Of a DNA stretch of 28,027 bases, positions 8,562 through 15,984 are shown piece after piece; within the stretch, counting starts at the first letter, position 1, and each line of letters starts with the position of its first letter. The translations under genes and the position numbers were made by a program. Source of the DNA: Wolbachia endosymbiont of Mansonella ozzardi (lineage in GTDB: Bacteria; Pseudomonadota; Alphaproteobacteria; Rickettsiales; Anaplasmataceae); contig NZ_JADAKK010000008.1 of NCBI RefSeq assembly GCF_020278625.1, forward strand, positions 753 through 28,779, written 5' to 3'. The notes under the pieces were generated by a model. The model had not been told where the DNA came from. It did not search any database and saw only the letters and a list, made by a program, of their open reading frames with translations.

Positions 8562-9902
8562 ATGATAAACATGCATACTAATAGATCTAAGAAATACAAA
8601 ATAGCAGCGTTAATAGTTGCGGCAGGAGTAGGAAGTAGATGCAGTGACTCGATTCCTAAGCAGTATATAAAACTGGCAGGTAAACCTGCTTTATTTCATA
8701 CAACCAAAAAACTTTTGACTAACCAATACATAGATTATGTAAGAGTAGTAATTAATAAAGATTATAAAGATTTCTATGAACGTTTTTATAAAGAAGTAAT
8801 AGACTTCTTATGTAACTGTCATTTAAATGAAAAATCAGCGGAGAATCTCTTCCAGTACGTAAGGCAGGAATCGATAAGAAAAGAAAACATGGATCCAAGT
8901 AGCCAAGCTACTTGGATGACAGAAGGTGTAGATACTAAATTACTAAGTCCAATATACGGAGGAAAGAGTAGGCAAAGTTCAGTTAAGTTGGGACTTGAAA
9001 GCTTGCAAAAAATTAACCCAGATTTTGTTGTTATACACGATGCTTGTAGGCCCTTCGTATCAAATGCTCTGATAGATAACTTAGCTCAGTCTATGGTTGA
9101 TGGTCAACATGCAGGAGTAGTGCCAGCAATAGAAGTCGAAGATACCATGTCATTGAAAAATGATAATTTTATCGAGTCCACGATTTCAAGAGAAAAACTC
9201 AGAGCTATACAAACTCCTCAAATTTTCAATTTCAAAGAATTATTGTTATGCCACCAATCAACCAAAGAATTCACTGATGATTCATCGCTAATGGTAGAAC
9301 ACAAAAAACATGTTGCGATTATTAAAGGTGAGAAAAGCAATTTTAAGTTAACCACGAAAGAGGATATTAATATGGCAAAGCTTCTTCTTGAAGAACAAAA
9401 ATATCGTGTTGGCACTGGTTATGACATACACAAGTTCGTTAAGGTTCAAAGTAAGGCTGAAAACTTTATAAAAATTTGCGGTATAGAAGTTGAGCACAAC
9501 ATGGCAATAGAAGCGCATTCCGATGGTGATGTTGTAATACATGCAGTTGTCGACGCAATACTGGGAGCACTGGGATGTGGCGATATAGGAGAGCATTTCC
9601 CCCCTAGTTCCGCTGAGTGGAAAGATTGTGATTCGTCTTACTTTCTCAGCTTTGCTACTACAAAAGTAAAAGAAAAAGGATACCGTGTATCTAATTTAGA
9701 TATTACTATAGTTTGTGAGGAGCCTAAAATATCGCCTTATAAAGCAGAAATGAAGAAATCTATATCAAAGACATTGGAGATTGATAGCGAATTTGTAAAT
9801 ATCAAAGCAACCACTGCAGAAAAGTTAGGTTCTATTGGCAGAAATGAAGGAATAGCAGCACATACCTCTGTATTACTATACAAGCGTTGCGTGCTGGGAT
9901 GA
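8562..9902 (+). CDS. ispDF: Bifunctional IspD/IspF: MEP cytidylyltransferase and MEcPP synthase
   Basis: Two enzymes of the non-mevalonate isoprenoid pathway in one chain. IspD adds CMP to methylerythritol 4-phosphate; IspF later cyclises the IspE product with loss of CMP. Counting from ATG 8562, the IspD half has the nucleotide loop AAGVGSR (about 20-26) and PKQY, GGKSRQSSV, VIHDACRPFV and QTPQIF. The IspF half starts near RVGTGYDIH with metal ligands Asp288, His290 and His319 (HSDGD) and ends with TTAEKLGSIGRNEGIAAH. A fused form is known in several alphaproteobacteria and in Campylobacter. At 446 residues it is longer than typical fusions (about 370-400). Part of the excess is a palindromic repeat read through at residues about 111-119. 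Start choice: ATG 8562 or ATG 8571 both fit the promoter; conserved text begins soon after. Confidence 0.93.
   Translation: MINMHTNRSKKYKIAALIVAAGVGSRCSDSIPKQYIKLAGKPALFHTTKKLLTNQYIDYVRVVINKDYKDFYERFYKEVIDFLCNCHLNEKSAENLFQYVRQESIRKENMDPSSQATWMTEGVDTKLLSPIYGGKSRQSSVKLGLESLQKINPDFVVIHDACRPFVSNALIDNLAQSMVDGQHAGVVPAIEVEDTMSLKNDNFIESTISREKLRAIQTPQIFNFKELLLCHQSTKEFTDDSSLMVEHKKHVAIIKGEKSNFKLTTKEDINMAKLLLEEQKYRVGTGYDIHKFVKVQSKAENFIKICGIEVEHNMAIEAHSDGDVVIHAVVDAILGALGCGDIGEHFPPSSAEWKDCDSSYFLSFATTKVKEKGYRVSNLDITIVCEEPKISPYKAEMKKSISKTLEIDSEFVNIKATTAEKLGSIGRNEGIAAHTSVLLYKRCVLG
8893..8917. repeat. Palindromic repeat inside the IspD reading frame
   Basis: Perfect 11-base arms ATCCAAGTAGC and GCTACTTGGAT around a CAA spacer. 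It is read in frame as part of MDPSSQATWMTEG and sits just before the conserved GGKSRQSSV segment, in a variable loop of IspD. The arm plus its flank (GCTACTTGGATGACA) reappears in degraded inverted form near 27969-27982, which marks it as a dispersed family. Confidence 0.8.
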
Positions 9903-9908
9903 CACCAT
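9886..9908. repeat. Repeat-family fragment forming the 3' end of ispDF
   Basis: The last codons and stop of ispDF lie in GCGTGCTGGGATGACACC, which resembles the outer edge of the TGTCATCCCAG-type Wolbachia palindromic repeats (also at about 27990-28015). The protein tail CVLG and the TGA therefore seem to come from repeat sequence. This is recognition of a pattern and has not been tested by search. Confidence 0.4.
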
Positions 9909-10018
9909 CATAAAGTGAAATGAGATGTATACTCAAATGCTCCGACCCAAAAAAATATTTATTGTTTAGTGAAAAAATCTTACTTAAGTTATATAAAGCA
10001 TAGAATTATAGACTCAAT

Positions 10019-10534
10019 ATGTACCACATTCTAAAATACAAAGGTTATGAACCAAAAATAGACGAGAGCGCCTTCATCGCGAGTGGTTCGCACGTCATAG
10101 GTAAGGTTGAAGTGGGAAGAAATACGAGCATTTGGTTTAATTGTATAATCAGAGGAGATGTTGGATCAATCAAAATAGGTGACGAAACAAACATTCAAGA
10201 TGGTACAGTAATTCACGTGAATAGAAACCCAGGTGGTGACACAATTATTGCCAGTATGGTAACGGTTGGGCATTTTTGTATGCTGCACACATGCACAGTG
10301 CATGACAAAGCATTTATTGGCATGGGCTCTACCGTAATGAACCATGCAATTGTGGAATCTGAAGCTATGGTAGCTGCAGGCTTGCTAGTAACGCATGGAA
10401 AAGTGATAAAAAGTGGAGAAATATGGGCTGGCAGGCGAGCAAAATTTTTCAAAAAAATGTCAAGTAAAGAAATTAATCATATTACACAATCAGCACAAAA
10501 TTATGTTATGTTGATGAGGGAGTATAAAAACTAA
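10019..10534 (+). CDS. Gamma carbonic anhydrase-like hexapeptide-repeat protein
   Basis: A 171-residue left-handed beta-helix protein of the YrdA/PaaY/gamma-CA group. The three zinc-ligand histidines of the class can be read: His66 (GTVIHVN), His85 and His90 (VGHFCMLH). Hexapeptide-like turns such as VIGKVEVGRNTSIWF and SIKIGDETNIQDGT run through the chain. The likely activity is reversible CO2 hydration or a related metal-dependent role; many homologues lack proven carbonic anhydrase activity, so the reaction is not certain. The stop codon TAA (10532-10534) is part of the 8-base target sequence duplicated by the IS256 insertion that begins at 10540, so the gene escaped damage by a few bases. 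Confidence 0.9.
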   Translation: MYHILKYKGYEPKIDESAFIASGSHVIGKVEVGRNTSIWFNCIIRGDVGSIKIGDETNIQDGTVIHVNRNPGGDTIIASMVTVGHFCMLHTCTVHDKAFIGMGSTVMNHAIVESEAMVAAGLLVTHGKVIKSGEIWAGRRAKFFKKMSSKEINHITQSAQNYVMLMREYKN

Positions 10535-10539
10535 AAGCA
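10532..10539. repeat. IS256 target-site duplication, copy 1
   Basis: TAAAAGCA directly outside the IS256 end at 10540. Its reverse complement TGCTTTTA stands directly outside the other IS256 end, at 14122-14129. Eight bases is the normal duplication length for this family. The first three bases are the stop codon of the carbonic anhydrase-like gene. Confidence 0.75.
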
Positions 10540-10929
10540 GGGAGTGTTAAATAAACCGTATCAAACCGCATTTTTAGTTTAACTCAATTTTCAGTCTGTC
10601 AGGGAAGAAAATGCCGAGTTGAGACATAGTCAATACCCAAGCATATACAGGCATAGTCCACTTTCCTCTGCCCTCTTTATAGAACAATATACCTATTTGT
10701 ACAAGGTATTTGTGCTGGTAAATAAGCCCTTGGTTTTGGTAAATTTTCTGATTCGCCGATGTGGACCCTCAATAGGATTATTAGTATAAATTAGTCTACT
10801 AACCGGGCCAGAATATTCGAAATAACCAGATAAAATTTCTCAGTTATTCTGCCAAGATTTCACAGCCAATGGATATTTTTCTCCCCATTTTTTCTCCAAT
10901 TCAAGTGAGTGTAGCCCTTTTTATGATAG
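10540..10929 (-). mobile_element. IS256-family element, 3' part of transposase and right end
   Basis: The plus strand at 10540 begins with the terminal repeat GGGAGTGTTAAATAAAC. Read on the minus strand the segment encodes the transposase C-terminus: ELEKKWGEKYPLAVKSWQNN (from about 10900), then SGYFEYSGPVSRLIYTNNPI, IRKFTKTKGLFTSTN, KRAEESGL and, after a shift, the tail LGIFFPDRLKIELN-like text. The catalytic glutamate region of IS256 transposases precedes NNPIEG and is partly kept. Several stops and frameshifts make it a pseudogene. It is the missing downstream part of the copy at 14130. Confidence 0.82.
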
Positions 10930-11206
10930 TCAGGAATAATCAAAAAAACACAAAATCTACGACTTGACGAAAGGAGCTAAAAATAGGGATACTTTTCTTA
11001 ACTCTATTTTTTATGGCAAATCATTGATACTCAATTTTATTAAAATCTAGCGAATAAGGAGGAAGATAAAGATTTTCAGCACCTACTTCCTCAGCGAGGT
11101 TATTGATTTTGTTAGCTTTATGGAAAGCAGCATTATCAAGAATTACAGTTTGGCCAGGCTTCAAAATTAGAGTCAAAAACTGTTCAAAAAAAGGAGAGGA
11201 ATTCAT
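10930..11206 (-). mobile_element. IS630-family transposase, C-terminal half
   Basis: The minus strand from about 11206 reads MNSSPFFEQFLTLILKPG, then QTVILDNAAFHKANKINNL with the second catalytic Asp, then LPPYSLDFNKIEYQ with the third catalytic acid. After a stop at 11021-11023 it continues as FAIKNRVKKSIPIFSSFRQ. The usual motif is PYSPDFNPIE, so two positions have drifted. The N-terminal half lies at 15029-15620 in the other orientation. The true element reading starts near 11190; the ATG at 11204-11206 is probably fortuitous. Confidence 0.8.
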
Positions 11207-11781
11207 TCAGAAAGAAACTGAGAGGATTCTAAGACTTATTAAACCAGATGTTTTGCCATCTGAGTCTACGTATCAGTGCAAGTCGGGCAACCGGTTGATG
11301 CCCCAAGCGATGCAGACAATTGAACCTCCTCTTGATAAGGAAGATGCTCAATCGTAAGAGAAGTATAAACTGCAAGCATCACGTAGTTGGAGGGCTAGGC
11401 TAAGTGGCATGGTGAACGTAAGTGAAGCTTAATAAGTATCGTAACGATTAAAGAGCTAAAGATGCTGATAAGTTCTGACCAAAAGGCAATGTGATGAGTT
11501 ACATTTCTCATTTCTGGATGTACGCAAATAATAATTCCACCGGTATAGAGAAGCCACCTAACCCACTATTGTATAACTGGAGGAACAGGATAAGCCTATA
11601 TTTCTGCCTAAATGGCAAGCAAACTGCAAGGAATGCTAATGGATATATAATGGAGAAAGCGAATGCCATTTTGTAACAAAATGGATAGAATTTGCAACAT
11701 TAATTCGCATGAAAACGAGCAGACTTCCATTCGGTCCCTCGTGACAAGAAGCTTTGTCAACCACTTAAGATAGGAAAGCAG

Positions 11782-13224
11782 ATGATTACAAGTAAAACTG
11801 TAAGTGCACCTATCAACAGCTCTGAAACATAGAACCAATTATCATAGAATAAATGCTAAGAAGTTGTTGCGAGTCTACGAATACTTATTGTTAAAGCTGT
11901 TTAACAAGAAAGATGGGGTTAAGGTAAAGGCTTTACAGCATCTTCTCACACACTCCTTTAGCAGCAAAGCTTTAGCTGTTATAAAGAGTAACTGAAAACA
12001 AGGGAAAAACGCAGCAGATGTAGATTGTCAACTATGGTCAACTTGCAATGCCAAATTTCAGGGAATAGAACAGTTAAAACAAAGAGGATATAAACCTTCT
12101 CTGCTAAAACGAATTTGCATTAGTAAGTCTAACGGCAAAAAAAGACCTCTTGGAATCCCCGCGATAAAAGATAGAGCCATACAAGTGTTATATCTGCTTG
12201 CATTGGAACCGGTAGCTGAAACAATCGGCGACCGTCACTCCTACGGCTTTAGACCTAAAAGATCCTGCGCAGGCGCTATTGCTGCTCGTCACTTATTACT
12301 AGCAAGGCGCAATCGACCACAATGGATACTCGAAGGTGATATCAAAGGGTGTTTTGATAACATTAACCATGAATGGTTTATTAAGCATATTCCTATGGAG
12401 AAGAGAGTTCTTCGTAGCTAGTTAAAGGCTGGATTCCTAGAATCAGAAACCTTATATCCCACAACTGCAGTATCCCGCGAGGCGGTATAATTTCTCCAGT
12501 ACTAGCTAATTTTACCTTGGATGGTATTGAAAAGTTATTAGAAAGTCACTTTGGTAAACTAGGTAGCAAGAAAGAAATAAAATCGGAAATGGAGTAATTT
12601 TTCAGATATGCGGATGACTTTATTATCTCGGGAAACACACGTGGAGTACTAGAAAATGAGGTCAAGCCATTAGTATCATCTTTCCTCCTTTATGAGAGAG
12701 GTCTAGCTCTGTCAGAAGAGAAGACAAAGATTACATTTATTACAAAAGGGTCTGACTTTCTTGGCTGTAATATACGTGGATATGATAAAAAATTAACTAT
12801 TACGCCTGCAAAGAAAAATATTAAGAAATTTAAAAAAACTTATATATTAATAAAAGCAAATATAGGCAGTTCGTAAGCTGTAGTAACCAAATCACTCAAT
12901 CCTTTATTAAGAGGATGGGGAAACTATTACCATTATGGGTGTGCCAAAAGAGCATTCAGCAAGATCTACAATGAAATTTGGTATAGTTTATGGAAATGGG
13001 CAAAGAAGAGACATCCCAGTAAAGGATTACGTTGAATAAAGAATCGTTACTTTAAAGTAATGGATCATTGCCAATGGGTTTTCGCTACATCTGTATGCAA
13101 GGACAGGTCAAAAGAAATAAGGTCTATGAGCTTACTCAAACTAAGCGATATTTCTATTAGACAACATACTAAAATCAGGGCGAATGCAAATCCACTTGAC
13201 TTAAAAATGGAAAAAGTATTTTGA
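11782..13224 (+). pseudogene. ltrA: Group II intron reverse transcriptase/maturase, decayed
   Basis: The start near ATG 11782 reads MITSKTVSAPINSSET followed by stops where tryptophans are expected. The best part (12058-12420) encodes KRPLGIPAIKDRAIQVLYLL, SYGFRPKRSCAGAIAARHLL and WILEGDIKGCFDNINHEW, which are reverse transcriptase blocks with the first catalytic Asp. After a frameshift near 12425 come PRGGIISPVLANFTLDGIEK, then FRYADDFIISG with the YADD active site (about 12600-12630). Further on are LRGWGNYYHYG (thumb/maturase X domain) and IRQHTKIRANANPLDLKMEK at the end. In-frame stops include 12419-12421 and one just before FRYADD. Family: group II intron RT/maturase. Confidence 0.88.
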
Positions 13225-13365
13225 TAAAAGAGTGAAACGAACAAAAATGTTAGCAAGCTCTTTTTTATAGAGAAGGTTCTTTGCTGTTGGTGTCACCACA
13301 TAAGAATGTTGTATTCCAAGGAATCATAAAGGACAAGCCGATTCGAGAAAAGAAGAACTTAGATA

Positions 13366-13448
13366 AGGGGCTCAAGTGTAGTGTGGTGAAACCTACATGC
13401 TGCGTTTCTAAGGGAGGGAGTGGTAGTAATACTACTTCCTCGCCTAAC
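13366..13448 (+). ncRNA. Group II intron domains V and VI (candidate)
   Basis: A hairpin with a GAAA-containing loop (TGTGGTGAAACCTACA, 13382-13397) within GGGGCTC...TTTCT looks like a degraded domain V. It is followed by a second hairpin around GTGGTAGTAATACTACTTCC (13420-13439), which would be domain VI with its branch-point adenosine. The intron ends CTAAC just before the rpn exon. The base pairing is imperfect and the catalytic AGC triad is not clearly kept. Confidence 0.5.
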
Positions 13449-14112
13449 CAGGTCGCTAAAACTAAGAGCTTCGAAAAACGTGCTCAATATTATGCTGATA
13501 AGGCGTATTCAAGATAGGCTGATAAAGGTGATCAATATGAAGACCTCAAAGAGATTATCTTTATTGCCGTAGCAGATTGTATCCTGTTTCCAGATAAGTT
13601 TGAATATAAATCAAGGTATACTATTCGAGACGAGGATACTAATGAACACGATCTGAAAGATTTTTATTTTATCTTTACTGAATTACCAAAATTTCCAAAA
13701 ACGAAGTAAGATCAATTGAAAAGTATAGTCGAAAAATGGGTCTACTTCTTCAAATATGCAGAAGAAACCAGCAAAAGGGAATTGGAAAGAATAACAGGAG
13801 GTGATATAATAATCAAAAAAGCATATGAAGAGTTAAATAGGTTCAACTGGTCATAGAAGGAATTTATACCTTATGAACAAGAAATAAAGCGTATTCACGA
13901 TTAGCAGGCTGTCCCTACTCAAAAACTTGATGATGCCACTGAAAAAGGCATCAAAATTGGTAAGGAGGAAGGTAGGAAAGAAGGTGGATGAAGAAGGAAA
14001 AATTGAAGTTGCAAAAGCAATGTTGGCTAATAACGTTGATGTTGACACTATTGTAAAATTTACTGGTCTTTTCCTTAGTGAAATCAAAGAGTTGCAGAAT
14101 GAAGTTAAATAG
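13449..14112 (+). pseudogene. Rpn-family nuclease/transposase, 3' exon
   Basis: After the intron the frame reads QVAKTKSFEKRAQYYADKAY, stop at 13515, then KEIIFIAVADCILFPDKFEY, DEDTNEHDLKDFYFIFTELP, EKWVYFFKYAEETSKRELER and AYEELNRFNWS, with a charged tail (IGKEEGRKEGG) and the end AMLANNVDVDTIVKFTG, closing at TAG 14110-14112. This is the C-terminal two thirds of the Rpn/PD-(D/E)XK recombination-promoting nuclease family (TIGR01784-type), abundant in Wolbachia. Several in-frame stops (for example TAA after PKTK near 13708, TAG near 13854) show decay. The N-terminus lies at 15653-15897 on the opposite strand. Confidence 0.85.
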
Positions 14113-14121
14113 CGTAATGTA

Positions 14122-14129
14122 TGCTTTTA
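14122..14129. repeat. IS256 target-site duplication, copy 2
   Basis: TGCTTTTA immediately before the IS256 end at 14130. It matches the reverse complement of 10532-10539. The two copies are now inverted relative to one another, as expected if one end of the element was flipped after insertion. Confidence 0.75.
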
Positions 14130-15020
14130 GGGAGTGTTAAATAAACTATGTCAAGCCGAGAAAAAATAACAAATTAATATAAAAATGGAGGTTTGACATA
14201 TGGTCAAAAAATAGTAAACAGAACTGCCAGTTTGGTAGATTACAAAGAATTAAAAATAAACATCTTGTCGTCCATAAGAGAAGGTAGGACATTGACAGGA
14301 AGGGATGGTGCGTTAACACCATTGATAAAAAACTGTTGGAAGCAAGTCTGGAAGGTGAGGTAGAAAACCACTTATCTGCTGAAAGTGAAGAAAATAATTG
14401 AAGGAGTGGGAGAAGTTCAAAAGACTTTACGCACAAGCGCAGGATCATTTAAGCTGTTAACGCCAAGAGATAGGGAGGGAAGCTTTAAAACCCCAAAAGT
14501 CAAAAAAAGGCAGACAAGGCCTATATTACAAGCTTGAAGCAAAGGTCTTAAGCACATATGCCAGTGGCATGGGATACAGAGATATAGAATCACGTGTAGA
14601 GGAAGTTTATGACCATAAAATATCTGTAGCAGAGATATCGAGTGTTACTGGTAAATTATTGCCAATAATCAGTAAATGGTGCAGTCGTCCGCTGCAAAAT
14701 CAGTATATCCAATAGTGTTTATGGATGGCCTATTTTTTAGGTCAAAGAGGGTGGACATTGCGTAAGTAAAAGTATGTACAACATATTGGGCATAGATCAA
14801 AATGGCAAGAAAGAAGTGCTGGGCTTTTATTTAGCTGAAAGCGAAGGAGCCAACTTCTGGTTAGGGGTATTAAACAACCTACAAAGAGAGAGGAGTAGAA
14901 GATATTCTAGTTGCCTGTGTTGATGGTCTAAAAAGCTTTCCTGCAGCTATAAGCAGCGTATTTCATAAAGCACAGAAGTACAGTTGATATGTGCGTTAGA
15001 TAAGAAATTCTCTTAATAGT
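14130..15020 (+). mobile_element. IS256-family element, left end and 5' two thirds of transposase
   Basis: Begins with GGGAGTGTTAAATAAAC. Transposase text follows through several frameshifts: TASLVDYKELKINILSSI near 14235, LTGRDGALTPLIKN, FKLLTPRDREGSFKTPKVKK, LEAKVLSTYASGMGYRDIE, EISSVTGKLLPIISKWCSRP, VFMDGLFFRSKRVD (first catalytic Asp), SKSMYNILGIDQNGKKEVLG, LAESEGANFWLGVLNNL, then ILVACVDGLKSFPAAISSVF (second catalytic Asp). It ends near CVR-IRNSL at about 15020, where an IS630 copy begins. About 30 residues between this end and the C-terminal part at 10540-10929 cannot be found. Confidence 0.85.
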
Positions 15021-15028
15021 GAAGGTAA

Positions 15029-15620
15029 AGATACCAGCAGAGTATAGTTATGACTCAAGAAAAAAAGTAATGGAAGCTTTGGATGAAGGAGGGAGCATAG
15101 CAGATGTTGTTTAAAATTGGCAAGGCAGCTTTATATGAGTGGAGAAAGAGACGTAAGGAAACAGGAGATTTTCAGTTAAGAAAGTCTGGAACGTGGGCAT
15201 ATAATCATAGATGCATTTACTGAAATTGCAGAAGAGCACGGTGGTAAAACTCAATCAGAGACAGCCAAACTTTGGGACAATATCAGCAGACAGACAATTC
15301 ATCAAGCACTTAAAACATAGGATTCACAAGAAAAAAAAGACCTACGGATGTAAGGAAAGAAGTGAGAAAAAACGAACTCAATTTGTAAAGATTATAGCAA
15401 CAAAAAATCCTGATGATCTCGTATAAATCGATGAATCAGGAATAGACAATACTGAAGATTAAGCTTATGGATATTGTAGAAAAGGAGAGAGGTTTCATGC
15501 ACTAAAATCTGGAGTGAAAAGTCAGCGTATTAGTATGATTGAAGCGTTAAATAAAAAGGAAATAATTGCCCCCCATTAACTTTTGAAGGACATTGTAACA
15601 GGGATGTCTTTGAAACTTTT
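15029..15620 (+). mobile_element. IS630-family transposase, N-terminal half
   Basis: Reads PAEYSYDSRKKVMEALDEGG from about 15038, then a frameshifted helix-turn-helix region (GKAALYEWRKRRKETGDF), EIAEEHGGKTQSE, FVKIIATKNPDDLV, then IDESGIDNTED with the first catalytic Asp, AYGYCRKGERFHALKSGVKS, RISMIEALNKKEIIAP and TFEGHCNRDVFET. It breaks off at about 15617-15620. In an intact element the next text would be that found on the minus strand at 11190 (FEQFLTLILKPGQTVILDN). Stops at 15424, 15460 and others mark it as dead. Confidence 0.85.
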
Positions 15621-15631
15621 AAACAATATGA

Positions 15632-15652
15632 CCGAAGACTTTCAGGTCGCAC
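15632..15652 (-). mobile_element. 5' terminus of the group II intron, detached
   Basis: On the minus strand the sequence directly after the rpn 5' exon is GTGCGACCTGAAAGTC, a canonical group II intron start (GUGYG). Only some 20-30 bases remain before the junction with IS630 sequence near 15617-15632. The rest of the intron is at 11190-13448 in the opposite orientation. Confidence 0.7.
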
Positions 15653-15897
15653 CATTTCGACTATTACTTGCACTTCATTTTCGTTTCTACAGAGAACATC
15701 AACAATGCTTTACTTTTTGGAGGCAGTTTCAGCATCTATCATAGTACTCAAAAACTCATTTCTTTTATTTTCGTCCTGCTAGTAAAGCCCAAGATATCAT
15801 TGGGAAAATGAATGAGAATATCCTTATTTTTTTCAGTACCAAAAATGTACCGAAATGCTACATCATTTTTAGAGTAGAGAAATTTAGAAAGAGCCAT
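15653..15897 (-). pseudogene. Rpn-family nuclease/transposase, 5' exon
   Basis: The start ATG at 15897-15895 opens MALSKFLYSKNDVAFRYIFG and TEKNKDILIHFPNDILGFT, the standard N-terminus of Wolbachia Rpn proteins. After a frameshift it reads SFLSTMIDAETASKK, a stop, then SIVDVLCRNENEVQVIVEM. The nuclease core Asp (VDVL) and the Glu of the E-x-Q motif (IVEM|Q) are here, and the gene breaks exactly after that Met codon at the intron boundary. The continuation QVAKTK is at 13449. The sequence up to the next gene (15898-15984) is AT-rich with no gene seen. Confidence 0.85.
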
Positions 15898-15984
15898 AAT
15901 ACTGAAATAAAGGCTAATGATTATACATTATTATTAACAATTATTTAACTATATTTTTAGCTTACTATGGCTCAATAAACTGTG

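Larger units (their letters stand above)
11190..13448 (+). mobile_element. Group II intron lacking its first bases, RNA part plus decayed intron protein
   Basis: The segment carries a structured 5' RNA region (about 11190-11780), an intron-encoded protein remnant (11782-13224) and a 3' RNA region with domain V/VI-like hairpins. The 3' end CTAAC lies at 13444-13448, and the next base is the first of the rpn 3' exon (CAGGTCGCT). The missing 5' end, GTGCGACC, is present on the minus strand at 15652, joined to the rpn 5' exon. A hairpin GGGCAACCGGTTGATGCCC near 11284-11302 fits domain I. The intron is non-mobile now because its protein is broken. Confidence 0.75.

Noticed and set aside
11103-11357. 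84-codon plus-strand frame read as a protein
   Set aside because: It starts inside antisense IS630 sequence and runs into the structured 5' part of the group II intron; no ribosome site or family match.
13281-13517. Apparent 78-residue protein starting in the intron
   Set aside because: It is the intron 3' RNA region read through into the rpn 3' exon; only the part from 13449 is real coding sequence.
7994-14130. Composite transposon bounded by the IS256 copies at 7994 and 14130
   Set aside because: The 7994 copy has a degraded end and lacks most of the element; the duplication TGCTTTTA pairs 14130 with 10540, not with 7994.
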